Shown one piece after another: positions 35,273-45,066 of a DNA stretch of 64,000 nt. Where the stretch lies: positions 1 through 64,000 of the forward strand of contig CAVZTX010000027.1 in the NCBI GenBank assembly GCA_963778375.1. The letters run 5' to 3'. The position numbers and the translations under genes are program-made. Every line of letters begins with the position of its first letter. Within the stretch, counting starts at the first letter, position 1. The notes below the pieces were generated by a model. The model searched no databases. It was not told the origin of the DNA and was given only the letters and a program-made list of their open reading frames with translations. Origin of the DNA: CAVZTX01 sp963778375 (GTDB taxonomy: Bacteria; Chloroflexota; Ktedonobacteria; Ktedonobacterales; Ktedonobacteraceae).

Positions 35273-36553
35273 TCAATAAACTGCGAGAACGCGTAGTGTC
35301 TGACGGTGAGCCAGCACTGTCAAACTTGCAGCACTTTCCACATCGGCAAGCTGAAAGCGAAGGGCGGGTTGTCCAGCATATTCGAGTAGAGTTCCCGGCA
35401 TGCTGAGGCAGCGTGAATGCTGCATCATAAATTGACGTGTCTGGGGATGAGACCAGTACACCACTTGATCAATTGGAGGTAATTCACCGGGGGAACAAAT
35501 AAGGCCTCCACAATGTGCACAAGACCAGTGAATCCAGAAACGATATGGTTTTGAGTGCAGAGCGTCATCTTCCTCTGCGTCAGTTACCTGTAGGGAGGTA
35601 AGCTTCCTGCACCAGGGACAGAGAGGGTCTTCCCTGCATAGCTCCTGCAACACCAGATCTGTTAGCCCTTGCAATGTACGTTTCCAGGCAGGCCGGAACG
35701 ATTGAAGTCCATCCAGCGGCACCAGCCCCATACTGTGAACCGTGTCCATACTATATCGCTGGAAACAGGCAGGGCAGCGTAAATGGAGATTGACCTTTCC
35801 TGCCGGTTCAGTCTCAATAAAGCTACCTTGTAGTCGGGAGCGTCCACAGAGCGAACACCATAGACGCGTTTCAAGCCATCCTTCAGCATATACCTGGTCC
35901 ACAGTCAGACCAAAAGAGGCTGCGTCTTGACGCAATGGGCCATTGAGAACCCGGCGTAATTGCTGGCGCGCCCGGTATAATCGCGTCTCCAAGGTGCCAA
36001 CGGAGATACCCAGTCGCTCTGCCACTTCACTATGAGGTAGTTCCAACAGGTGGCACATTTCTAGCAACTGCCGCGTCTGTTGAGACAAAGCACCAAGGGC
36101 ACGATCTAGTAGCAGCACTAATTCCCGCTGATCCAACGCCTCAAAAGGATCAGGTGCACAGGAATCATGCATATCAGCTAGCGGAAATATTTCTTCCTCG
36201 CCAGCAATGGACGCATCATCTTGATAGAACCTGGGGAATGGAACATGTCGCAGCAGATTCGTCTGATGCTTTTTAGCATAGCGGCGACAGACGTTGCGGC
36301 AAATTTCATTGATCCAGGCATGAAAGCCCGCTGGGAAGGAGAGGCGTTCCAGGTGGCTCCAAGCCTCAAGCAGCGTCTCCTGCACCACATCGTCAATGGC
36401 AGTAGGTTCCACACCTCTTGCAAATGCTAGACGAGCAAGATGCGCTTGCGTTGCTGTGAGCATGCCATCCTGATCAGTAAGTAGTGCTAACCGGAGTCGC
36501 TCAAGCGGGCCAGGCAAACATTCGTGATCGCGGTCATCAACGTTTTCTCGCAT
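35273..36553 (-). CDS. ECF-like sigma factor with Cys-rich zinc-ribbon C-terminal extension
   Basis: A 426-residue protein, more than twice the usual ECF length. Region 2 lies at about 25-100 (DDVVQETLLEAWSHLERL, FHAWINEICRNVCRRYAKK) and region 4 at about 145-205 (LSQQTRQLLEMCHLLELPHSEVAERLGISVGTLETRLYRARQQL). The rest carries four CxxC pairs (CSLC, CPAC, CPWC, CAHC), enough for two zinc ribbons. It could be a metal-, redox- or nucleic-acid-responsive sensor fused to the sigma factor, replacing a separate anti-sigma; that is inference. No anti-sigma gene is adjacent. Confidence 0.85.
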   Translation of the reverse strand: MRENVDDRDHECLPGPLERLRLALLTDQDGMLTATQAHLARLAFARGVEPTAIDDVVQETLLEAWSHLERLSFPAGFHAWINEICRNVCRRYAKKHQTNLLRHVPFPRFYQDDASIAGEEEIFPLADMHDSCAPDPFEALDQRELVLLLDRALGALSQQTRQLLEMCHLLELPHSEVAERLGISVGTLETRLYRARQQLRRVLNGPLRQDAASFGLTVDQVYAEGWLETRLWCSLCGRSRLQGSFIETEPAGKVNLHLRCPACFQRYSMDTVHSMGLVPLDGLQSFRPAWKRTLQGLTDLVLQELCREDPLCPWCRKLTSLQVTDAEEDDALHSKPYRFWIHWSCAHCGGLICSPGELPPIDQVVYWSHPQTRQFMMQHSRCLSMPGTLLEYAGQPALRFQLADVESAASLTVLAHRQTLRVLAVY

Positions 36554-36796
36554 TCCTAATCTCCGTTCTCTGCATCTCCTATCTTATCACTTGAGCATCC
36601 TTTTCCTTACACATTTTTTCAGTGAATCAGATGCAATTTGGTAAGAGTTGGTGGAGTGAGAAGAGAACGATAAAAATTGATGTAAGAATTCGACCGCTCA
36701 AGCGATAAGATACTGTTGGATGCGAACTGTGTAGATGAGGATTGATCGTCATCAAAATGGACATTTATCGCTTTAGCGAACGGAGGGAACTCTATC

Positions 36797-37237
36797 GTGG
36801 AATGTAAGTTTTGTCAAATTTCAAGCGGTACCGCTCCCACTGCCGGGGGAACTATTTATGAAGATGAGCTTGTTTATGCCAGTCACTATTCTCACGATGA
36901 GATGCCAGTGTATCTTGGCTATCTCGTAGTTCAGACAAAGAGGCATGCGCCCACATTCGCCGATCTGACTGATTGCGAAGCTAAGGCTGTTGGTTTGCTG
37001 ATAACGCGACTAAGCCAGGCGCTCAAGGCATGCGTTGGTGCTGAACGCAGCTATGTTGTCTTTTTTGGAGAAGTTGTTCCTCATTTGCACGTTCTCGTAA
37101 CGGCTCGCTATCCGAATACGCCACCGGAATACTGGCGCACAAATATCTATGAGTGGCCTGACGCTCCTAAAGGTGGTCCCGAAGAGATTACTGCCTTATG
37201 TAATCGGCTGCGTGCATACCTGGCACAAACAACGTAG
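36797..37237 (+). CDS. HIT family protein with altered HIT triad
   Basis: A 146-residue histidine-triad nucleotide-binding protein. It starts with the typical CKFCQISSG (Cys3, Cys6, a possible zinc pair) and IYEDELVYASHY. The triad motif reads PHLHVLV: the first His and the central nucleophilic His are present, but the third His of HxHxH is Leu. Phosphoramidate or dinucleotide hydrolase activity may therefore be reduced or different. It starts at GTG with GGAGGG upstream. Confidence 0.85.
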   Translation: MECKFCQISSGTAPTAGGTIYEDELVYASHYSHDEMPVYLGYLVVQTKRHAPTFADLTDCEAKAVGLLITRLSQALKACVGAERSYVVFFGEVVPHLHVLVTARYPNTPPEYWRTNIYEWPDAPKGGPEEITALCNRLRAYLAQTT

Positions 37238-37254
37238 ACTTCCGGAAAAGAAAG

Positions 37255-38106
37255 TCATACCACTATCCATCTCGGATTCTCTACCGTACCTTCTAACCGT
37301 CCAATCGGCATGTGAGCAGGCACCAAAAGCGCCTTTTCTTGTAAAGCTGCTTTTATGAGCCGCTGCCTGCTCGCATAGTTGACGTAAGCGTCGGCCCATT
37401 TGACCATCCAGGCGGGGTGCTCTACTTCGGCTGGATGATGGAAGAGGTCGCCAAGGCAATAGAGGATTTGCCCGCGCGAATGCACACGCACGATCTGATG
37501 TCCAGGCGATTCACCGGCAGCAGTGAGAATGCGCACCTCGGGAGTCAGGTCAAGAGCCCCATCGACCAGTTCGAGCAGACCATCTTTTTGCAATACACCG
37601 AAGGTGCGGCTATCGAGGGTGTCTGGGTCACGTAGTGCATTCTGTGTTTCGGACCAATCCCAATCAGCACGACCTAAAAAGACGCTTGCATTGGGAAAGC
37701 GCGGAATGTAACTTCCATCGCGTTCCATGGTTGTACCGGTATAATGATCGAAGTGTGCATGAGTAATGACCAGGTGAGTGATATCTTCTGGACGAATATC
37801 CTGCGCTAGAAGCTGTTCTGCGACCCCTGGAGGAGGCGAATAATTGGGTGAGAAATAGTATGGATCGAGTGACTTAGCTAGAGCATAATCGTTGATATCA
37901 ACCAGGATGGAGACACCTGGAAGTGCAATATGGATAGATTGGCAGGGAAATGGTTGGCGGCTTTCTAAGGATGCACCATAGAGAGGCCGCCATTCACTTT
38001 CGGGGACAGCCAACACTTCAGCCATATTCATCACCATATCACCGGCGTTAATGATAGTGACGGTGGCGTCTCCAACCTGGATAGTGAGCGGAGCTGTGTT
38101 TGCCAT
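37255..38106 (-). CDS. MBL-fold metallo-hydrolase
   Basis: A 283-residue metallo-beta-lactamase-fold protein of the lactonase/AttM type. HAHFDH at 116-121 gives the first metal site, GESPGHQIV the next His, and the DLFHHPAEVEHP segment the bridging Asp. The probable role is hydrolysis of a lactone or thioester. AAGGAC is upstream of the ATG, and the gene starts 23 bases after the aldo/keto reductase stop. It is the last gene of a four-gene minus-strand cluster. Confidence 0.9.
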   Translation of the reverse strand: MANTAPLTIQVGDATVTIINAGDMVMNMAEVLAVPESEWRPLYGASLESRQPFPCQSIHIALPGVSILVDINDYALAKSLDPYYFSPNYSPPPGVAEQLLAQDIRPEDITHLVITHAHFDHYTGTTMERDGSYIPRFPNASVFLGRADWDWSETQNALRDPDTLDSRTFGVLQKDGLLELVDGALDLTPEVRILTAAGESPGHQIVRVHSRGQILYCLGDLFHHPAEVEHPAWMVKWADAYVNYASRQRLIKAALQEKALLVPAHMPIGRLEGTVENPRWIVV

Positions 38107-38129
38107 AATGCGGGGTCCTTACTCGAGAC

Positions 38130-39044
38130 TTAATAGCGGAAGCTCGGAATGGCGGATAATTCCTGGCTCTCTGCCAGTTCCTTCCACTCTTCTTCGCTTA
38201 ATTTTATGTTGACTGACGCTATATTTTCTTCCAGGTGCGTTACTGACCTCGTCCCTGGTATGAGCACCATTTGAGGCGATCGCGCTCTTAACCAGGCCAA
38301 AGCTACTTGAGCAGGTGTCGCATGATGCCTTTGTGCTATTGTGACGAGTGGCCTTACCCCACCGCCCAATCTGCCCATAGCAAGCGGAAAGTAGGGCATA
38401 AACGGGATGCCCTGCTGTGTACAGTAGTCCAAAATGTTCTCATCACGCCGATCAACCAGGTTATACAGATTCTGCACGGAAGCAACCTGGAACATCTTTT
38501 GGGCTGTATCTATCTGTTCCAGCGTGACACTGCTCAATCCAATATGCCGTATTTTGCCTTCTTGCTGTAATTCGGCCATCGCTCTCAACAAATCAACAAA
38601 GGGCGCACCTGAATGTTCGTTATAGCGGAAATGTACCAGATGCAACTGTTCCAGGTGCAATCGGTTGAGGTTATCTTCTACTGCACCCTTGAGTTGCTTT
38701 GGGAATGACTCACCGGTCCAACGCCTGTCCGAGCCGCGCCAGCCGCCAACTTTGGTTCCGATGACCAAATCGGATGGATAGGGATAGAGCGCATCGAGGA
38801 TCAGGCGGTCTGAGACGAGTGGGCCATAGTAGGCGGCGGTGTCCAGGTAATTCACTCCTAGATCGACCGCCCGGCGTAACACCCGGCGCATCTCTTCCGC
38901 ATCGTCTGGATAGCCCCACGATCCCGGACCCGGCAGGCGGATCGTTCCAAAGGCCATGCGATTGATTGCCCTATCACCCAACAGAACTGTACCAGCCTGA
39001 CCTGCGTTCACCCCCTTGTTAGCATCATCTATGTGCGAATTCAT
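38130..39044 (-). CDS. Aldo/keto reductase
   Basis: A 304-residue NADPH-dependent (alpha/beta)8 oxidoreductase. The catalytic tetrad can be placed: Asp in VNYLDTAAYYG with its Tyr, Lys in VIGTKVGG, and His in LVHFRYNEHSG. HIGLSSV and IPGTRSVTHLEENI are the usual cofactor-binding parts. The start ATG at 39044 uses an AAGGAG that lies within the last codons of the upstream HD gene, so the two are coupled. The substrate is not evident. Confidence 0.92.
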   Translation of the reverse strand: MNSHIDDANKGVNAGQAGTVLLGDRAINRMAFGTIRLPGPGSWGYPDDAEEMRRVLRRAVDLGVNYLDTAAYYGPLVSDRLILDALYPYPSDLVIGTKVGGWRGSDRRWTGESFPKQLKGAVEDNLNRLHLEQLHLVHFRYNEHSGAPFVDLLRAMAELQQEGKIRHIGLSSVTLEQIDTAQKMFQVASVQNLYNLVDRRDENILDYCTQQGIPFMPYFPLAMGRLGGGVRPLVTIAQRHHATPAQVALAWLRARSPQMVLIPGTRSVTHLEENIASVNIKLSEEEWKELAESQELSAIPSFRY

Positions 39045-39049
39045 CAAAT

Positions 39050-39643
39050 TTACTCCTTATTCTTCAACATCATCATTTCTTCTTCCTTCTTACGAAGTTT
39101 CTGTAGAGCTACTTCATAAAGCGGCGCTGCCAACGCACGCGCTTCTGATATCTTTATACGATAGTACATCCAGTCAAACTTGGCACGAACAGTATCGAGG
39201 GTCCAGCCACTCTGGGAGGTATCAATCATGTCGAGGAAGAAATCGATGTTGACCTCCAGGAAGCTGAGGCTATCTGCCGCCTGCACCCAATCTGCCTCTG
39301 GCCAACCTCCCACTTCATGTGCACGTATCAGGCTTGCTACGTCTTCAACCAGCACCTCAGATGCTTGATGTTCGCGTAGGAAGTCACTAACAATACGTGC
39401 CGAACGTTCTGAATGAGCCTGATTATACACCGGATCGTCTGGGCCAAGGGAAGGGTTTTGCTTTGGACTATCTGGCCCTGGAAATGCTCGTTCCATATCA
39501 TGCGTCAACGCTGCCAGAAGCATAGCCTGTGAAGGGGCGGGATGAATATACCTCAACCACCCTTCTGTTTTGAGCAGATGCAGTGCACTTTTGCCATAGT
39601 TCTCCTTAACCCAGGTGCGAGACAGTTCAATCAGTCCGTCCAT
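39050..39643 (-). CDS. HD-domain protein
   Basis: A protein of about 197 residues with an HD-type metal-binding pattern: His in YIHPAPSQ, HD in ALTHDMERAF, His in NQAHSERSARIV and in IRAHEVGGW, and Asp in QAADSLSFLE. The order matches HD phosphohydrolases and DUF4202-like proteins. The substrate is unknown, possibly a nucleotide. The ATG at 39643 with GGAAGG upstream is favoured over GTG at 39655. Its start overlaps the end of the broken methyltransferase gene. Confidence 0.75.
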   Translation of the reverse strand: MDGLIELSRTWVKENYGKSALHLLKTEGWLRYIHPAPSQAMLLAALTHDMERAFPGPDSPKQNPSLGPDDPVYNQAHSERSARIVSDFLREHQASEVLVEDVASLIRAHEVGGWPEADWVQAADSLSFLEVNIDFFLDMIDTSQSGWTLDTVRAKFDWMYYRIKISEARALAAPLYEVALQKLRKKEEEMMMLKNKE

Positions 39644-40439
39644 TCGTCCTTCCACTTTCGGGTTTGCCCCATATTACTTTCCCAACTACTTGAAGCGGAA
39701 GTATCCCATCCCGGTGAAACTGTAAAAGGAGGGTTCTTATCTGCTGATCCAGATCATCCGCTTTTTGTTGGCCCATATGTTCCCGAGAGAAACTACTTCT
39801 GGAATGAAGACCTTCGATAAAGTCCTCTATCGATTGAGAAGAAAGGGATAGGAGCAGTTTCTTTCTCTCCTTGCTTGCGAAAAAAGCCACGCGTCTCTAA
39901 CTCTTTCACTGCTTCATGCCCCTCTATGATCTCTATGTGATAAAAATTGAGCGCGTAGTTTTCTCAAGTCTGCGTCCCATGGCATAGGTAGCGCCCTGCG
40001 ATAGACCAGCGCGAGGTAGCCATGCAGGCGTAAGCACAGAGCGAAAGAGTGGAAAGGCTTTCTCCCACTCTAACCAATGGATGCTCGATCCCGCGGTAAT
40101 CAAAGCATAAGGAGGCGAAAGTTGCACTTCTTCTACCTTTCCATAAATCCAGCGCAAATGAGGAGCATCTCCATTGGGAAGCTGCTTGCCGCGCTCAATC
40201 ATGTTCTGAGAGAAATCGACGGCATCAATGCGCTCAACAAAACCAACTAATTTCCGTGCAATATCGCCGGAGCCAGCGCCAACATCAAGAACAGCACGAG
40301 GCTCATCAATAATCAGGCTTGCCAGGATCTCAAAAACCTCGTCGGGATAAGGTGGGCGATGCCGGTACGCATCTACAACTCGTTGGTCTTTAAAGGTGTT
40401 AGCGAAATATGTGCGAGGGTTCTCTGGTTTTGGTTGCAT
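39627..40439 (-). pseudogene. Class I SAM-dependent methyltransferase, three frameshifts
   Basis: The first frame (ATG at 40439) has the SAM-binding motif VLDVGAGSGDIARKL and the motif SSIHWLEWEKAFPLFRSVLTP, then shifts. A second frame continues as GYLALVYRRALPMPWDADL, a third as IIEGHEAVKELETRGFFRKQ, and the last (the open frame 39890-39627) as SIEDFIEGLHSRSSFSREHM. Joined, they give about 270 residues, normal for this methyltransferase group. Breaks lie near 40025, at an A/T run of five (39942-39946) and near 39838-39846. Either the gene is dead or this stretch has sequencing errors. It leads the minus-strand cluster with the HD, AKR and MBL genes. Confidence 0.8.
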
Positions 40440-40672
40440 TTCTGTTCCTTATCAAAGGGAGAAGTTGTTCATGTTGTTGTCAGTGCTAAACATATCTTAC
40501 TACATGTTTGTCACGCGTAGCTGCTAGAGTTCCTTATGTATTGCGTTCGGACAAAGGTGCGTTGCATAATGAGGCCAATCGTTAAAACAGAACCTTTTTA
40601 CCATACTCATAATGAGTCTGAGGCAAATAGTTACGATAAGACAGGCCGACTAGAGCGAAGAGGCAGATAGAC

Positions 40673-42541
40673 ATGATTGGTCCATATAGATTCGGTTCGA
40701 GAAGAGAGCAGCAAAGGCCCGATGAAGGGTTCAAACTTCGGCAGGTGTTCGAGGCTTTTACCAGCCTCCCACGTGTATTGCGTCTCGTGTGGTCAACACA
40801 TGCCCTCTTTACAGCGGCCCTTGGTTTATTGAGTATCGCCCAGGGCTTCATGCCAGCTATTAGCGTCGTAATCACACGCTACGTCATAGATGGCGTCGTC
40901 TATGGCATTATTCATCATACATTCAGCCATATCTGGTTACCTGTCGGTCTGCAACTAGCCGCAGGCTTGATATCAAACCTGTTGAGCACGCTGAGTAATA
41001 CTGTTCAACAGCTTTTACAAGAACGTGTGTCTAATCGTGTACAGTTTCTCGTGCTAGAAAAGTCCAATACGCTTGACCTGGCGTTCTTTGAGAATCCCGA
41101 ATTTTATGACAAGCTGCGCAATGCAACAGATCAATCTACGTATCAGCCGACATCAATGGTTTCGCAAACGTTCGGCCTCGTCCAAACACTTGTGACCCTG
41201 TTTTCTATGCTCTTCCTATTGTTAGGACTCGCCTGGTGGTTGGCAATCATCGCCTTGATCGTACCAATTCCTTCGTTTATCGCCAGTTCGCGCTATGGCT
41301 GGCGTGGCTATCAACTGATGCGCCGCCAATCGCCTGAACGCCGCCTGATGGCCTACTTCAACCAGCTCATGACCACGGATCGCTATACCAAGGAGATCAA
41401 GCTATTCGATTTAGGCGATCATTTTATTGAGCGGTTTAAGCAACTCGCGAATAAGTTTTATGAGGAGAAGAAAAGCATTCTCCTGCGCCGCTATATGACG
41501 GGCTTCCTCTGGAGCAGTATTACAGTTGCTGCCAACTCAGGCATTTACCTGTATGTGGCATTTCAGGCAGTTATGGGGCGTATCACTTTGGGGCAGTTAA
41601 CGCTCTATACCCAGACCGCGCTGCAGACAGGCTCGAACTTTCAGAGCTTATTGAACGGCATATCAAGCACCTACGAGACTAATCTCTATGTCAGTACGCT
41701 GTTTGAATTTCTCGAATACGAGCCGAAGTTGGTGTCGCCGGAGCATCCGCAGCCTGTCGATCCATCATCAGATAAGCAAGGATTGGATATTGAATTTCGC
41801 AATGTCAGCTTCACCTATCCCGATAAGGATCCCGAGACGCAGGCGGCCTTACGCAATGTCAGCTTTACCGTCCGGGCAGGTGAGTCTATTGCGCTGGTGG
41901 GCAGCAACGGCGCAGGCAAGACAACCATTGTCAAACTTCTAACGCGTCTTTACGACCCAGATGAGGGCGAGATACTGATTGGTGGTCACAATATTAGGGA
42001 GTACGACCTCAAGGAGTTACGTGAGCATGTAGGTGTCATTTTTCAGGACTATGTCACCTATTACCTGAGTGCTCGCGAAAACATCGGCGTTGGTCGCATC
42101 GCCGAAATGGATAATGAGCTAATGGTGGCTGGGGCAGCGAAAAAGAGCGGCGCGGATAGGGTCATCGAGGGTTTACCGCAGGGCTACGAAACCACGCTGG
42201 GCCGCTGGTTCGAGAAAGGGGCACAGTTGAGCGGCGGCGAATGGCAAAAAATCGCCCTGGCACGCGCATTCATGCGCGATGCGAGTATTCTTATCCTGGA
42301 CGAACCGACCAGTTCACTCGATGCTCAGGCTGAATACGAGGTATTCGCCAGATTCCGCATACTCACCCAGGGCAAGACCGCCATCTTCATCAGCCACCGC
42401 TTCAGTACTGTCCGCCTCGCCGACCGCATCATTGTGCTTGAACATGGACGCATCATTGAAAATGGCTCTCATCAGGAATTGATACAGCTCGAAGGACGCT
42501 ACGCGGAGCTATTCAATTTGCAGGCGGAGGCGTATCGCTAA
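40673..42541 (+). CDS. ABC transporter, fused permease and ATP-binding protein
   Basis: A 622-residue half-transporter of the exporter (MsbA/LmrA-like) type. Six membrane helices occupy about 40-340, and the nucleotide-binding domain starts near 370. It has Walker A GSNGAGKTT, the signature LSGGEWQKIALARAF, Walker B ILILDEPTSSLD and the switch FISHRFS, all intact. It would work as a homodimer or with a partner; none is adjacent. The exported substrate is unknown. The ribosome site (GAAGAGGC) is moderate. Confidence 0.93.
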   Translation: MIGPYRFGSRREQQRPDEGFKLRQVFEAFTSLPRVLRLVWSTHALFTAALGLLSIAQGFMPAISVVITRYVIDGVVYGIIHHTFSHIWLPVGLQLAAGLISNLLSTLSNTVQQLLQERVSNRVQFLVLEKSNTLDLAFFENPEFYDKLRNATDQSTYQPTSMVSQTFGLVQTLVTLFSMLFLLLGLAWWLAIIALIVPIPSFIASSRYGWRGYQLMRRQSPERRLMAYFNQLMTTDRYTKEIKLFDLGDHFIERFKQLANKFYEEKKSILLRRYMTGFLWSSITVAANSGIYLYVAFQAVMGRITLGQLTLYTQTALQTGSNFQSLLNGISSTYETNLYVSTLFEFLEYEPKLVSPEHPQPVDPSSDKQGLDIEFRNVSFTYPDKDPETQAALRNVSFTVRAGESIALVGSNGAGKTTIVKLLTRLYDPDEGEILIGGHNIREYDLKELREHVGVIFQDYVTYYLSARENIGVGRIAEMDNELMVAGAAKKSGADRVIEGLPQGYETTLGRWFEKGAQLSGGEWQKIALARAFMRDASILILDEPTSSLDAQAEYEVFARFRILTQGKTAIFISHRFSTVRLADRIIVLEHGRIIENGSHQELIQLEGRYAELFNLQAEAYR

Positions 42542-43911
42542 GCCCCATTGGAACCTTCATCTCAGGAGAGAGCGGCGAGACATAAGGGTGTTCACTGACG
42601 CGCTGCTCAAAGTCTGCACGTGCTGCCTGGCGTAACTCGGCGTCGGTCAATATATCAAGGCCGGTCCATGCAAGCACCCTGGCGGCCTGAATGGCTCCTT
42701 TCAACCCGATGCTCATGCCGTGGCATGCAGTAGCAGCCCAGGTATGCATCCCAATCCCAAGTGGTACGGTGGGCATGCCGCAGCCCATCGTCGGCACGTT
42801 CCAACTTACATCACCTACGTCTGTTGAAGCACCCATCGATTCATTTTCATCTCCAAGTGGCTCCGTTTCCAAAGCCAGACCTTCCGGCTCAACGCCGAAG
42901 TTTTGTTGTAGCTCTTTCGCGAATGCTTGTTCCTCCTCGGATGAAGGTCGGAACGCCTACACGTTCCAGGTGAACTTGCATACGCTCAGCCAGAGGAGTG
43001 TTCGGCAGGAGGTCGTAGAGGCCGGTATACACCAGAACCTTTGCTCGAGTCTGTGTCGCAAGAGCCGCCCCTTCCGCTATTTGCTTTACCCAGGCGGTAG
43101 TAGCACCAACACGCGCACGATCACTATCACGGATATACAAGCACAGTCTGGCATAATCGGGCACGACATTTGGTGCCATTCCACCACTCTCGTAGATATA
43201 ATGCAGCCGGGCGCTCGGCTCAAGATGTTCGCGCATCAGATTGAGGCCGTGGGCGAAGAGTTCTGCCGCGTGCACAGCACTCCGCCCAAGCCAGGGCGCA
43301 CCTGCGGCATGCGAGCTTTTCCCAAAGAACTCAATCTTCAACTGGTCAACAGCCGTTGATCGGTAGTTGCTAACTCTAGCAAGCGAACCAGGATGCCAGT
43401 GCAGCGCAGCGTCAACATCATGAAACAACCCTTCACGGGCCATATAGATCTTGGCCCCCTCGGTCTCTTCAGCAGGACATCCATATACACGAAGCGTCCC
43501 GGGAATCTGCTGTTCAGCCATGACATTCTTCAGCGCGATTGCTGCTCCGATAGCTGCTGCTCCAAGCAGGTTGTGTCCGCAGCCGTGTCCACTGGTGACA
43601 TGATCCTTGCGTGGCTCCCGATACGGTACAGGCTCGTTCCCAAGACCCGGCAACGCATCATATTCGACTAGTATGCCAAGAATGGGTGTCCCAGAGCCAT
43701 ACTCCGCGATGAAGGCAGTTGGGATACCAGCAGTGCCCTTGCTTGTAATCGTAAGGCCCTGTTCCTCTAACACATCCATAATCAGTTGCGCCGACCGAAC
43801 TTCATGGAGCGAGAGTTCGGCAAGCTGCCACACTTCGTTAGCAATACGTTTGATCGTGGGGGTGGTTTGTTCGACTGCTTCGTCAAGATTCGCGTACAAT
43901 TGTGTTGCCAT
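42513..43911 (-). pseudogene. M20 family amidohydrolase (AbgB-like), frameshifted
   Basis: Two frames form one protein of about 460 residues. The first (43911-42889, 340 codons, GAAGGGA upstream of the ATG) has the metal-site motifs HGCGHN and CPAEETEGAK and the dimerisation segment FFGKSSHAAGAPWLGRSA. After VGVPTF it shifts; the second frame runs EEEQAFAKELQQNFGVEPEG into STDVGDVSWNVPT and ends at 42513. The join is near 42939-42945. The family hydrolyses p-aminobenzoyl-glutamate or related amides. The last 29 bases overlap the convergent ABC gene. Confidence 0.82.
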
Positions 43912-44073
43912 GATAGATGTCCCTTCTCTGCGAAATAAACGTTCTTTGAGAAGTGTACAACAATGTAGCGGGCTAGTGGCAAGGGTTTGAGGAGGATTTG
44001 GCGCAGCAATCTACCTAGCTGAGGAGTTATGACAGCATTATGTTACTTATCGATTGTATCAGTCATCAACTTT

Positions 44074-44661
44074 TTAATGCTCTTGTAGACCCGTTTGGGA
44101 CATCATCAATGGGTGGGTTTTTCCATCGACCGTAAAGGTTACACTGCCAAAATGAGGCGATACTAGAGGAAATTGATTCTGATCAGGTGAACCCAAGGAT
44201 TGATATGCTACCAGTAGGGCCATTATTATGAGTAGCCTTCCAAACCGGTAAGGATATAACCAGAATGCAATCCCAAAAATCCAAGCCAATCAGGAAGCGT
44301 GACATACTCGTATTTCAATACGACTCTATCACCATTGATAAGGTAAGGCTTATCGATTTTCTCGTAACCGTTAGCATCAAAACGAGTTACTTGAACACTG
44401 AGTTGGTCTGATCCTTGCCTTGATTGAAGGACAGTAATCTTTGCTACTCTCATTGTTTGCCGTAAACGGAGTAAATGGCCGCAGAAGAAAGAACAAGTAT
44501 GCCCATAATATACATGAAACTACTATTACAACAGCTAAGAAGGAGAAAAAGGCACGCCATTTCGGAGGTCGTTGGTAATTATAATTCCTACGCGGGCGGT
44601 TCCCTCCTATTCGTGAAGAGGTAGGTGAATCCCAGTTTCCGGAATCGTCAAATCTTTTCAT
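44074..44661 (-). pseudogene. Decayed single-span membrane protein gene
   Basis: Three overlapping frames look like one eroded gene. The first (44661-) has a basic, Arg/Asn/Tyr-rich start and one membrane helix (AFFSFLAVVIVVSCILWAYLFFLL). The second has VAKITVLQSRQGSDQLSVQV and VVLKYEYVTLPDWLGFLGLH, and the third SPHFGSVTFTVDGKTHPLMMS plus QTGL. This order resembles a family of anchored bacterial proteins of unknown function, but the stretch normally linking parts two and three seems to be missing. Shifts lie near 44450 and 44240. No function can be given. Confidence 0.5.
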
Positions 44662-45066
44662 GTGTGCATCACACAGCTTTCTTCAATTACGGTCTTGAAC
44701 TAGCTTTTAAAAATCTCTATACAACTTCTAGAGCATACTTCCCACCGAGATTAACACGGTTGAATCCTCTGTTCACTTAACATAGACGTAGGAGAGTACA
44801 AGAAATTAAAATGATCTTTTCCACTACAATGCAAAAAAATATTTGATAATCTCTCAGCCTGGTTCTCTTCATGAATTGCTTACTGATTACAACAACGAGA
44901 AAATCTGCATAAGTACCAAATTGAAGCTTCTCGAAAGAATTTGCAAATATTTTCGTCTCTTTTTTTACTTCCCACTTGTAATATTATATGTTATACTATT
45001 TTTGGCTTTTTGATATTTGATTTCACTATACTCCTTGCTTACTTCTTCTCAAGGAGGTGATTGAGC
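44662..45066. promoter_or_regulatory. AT-rich intergenic region with the kinase promoter
   Basis: No gene is visible in these 405 bases. The region is markedly AT-rich compared with its surroundings. TGT plus TATACT (44989-44997) is an extended -10 site 69 bases before the kinase ATG. A strong ribosome site, AAGGAGGTGA, is at 45051-45060. Confidence 0.5.

Noticed and set aside
42691..43359. A 222-codon plus-strand ORF.
   Set aside because: It lies opposite the M20 amidohydrolase, whose protein motifs are clear; its own translation has no family pattern.
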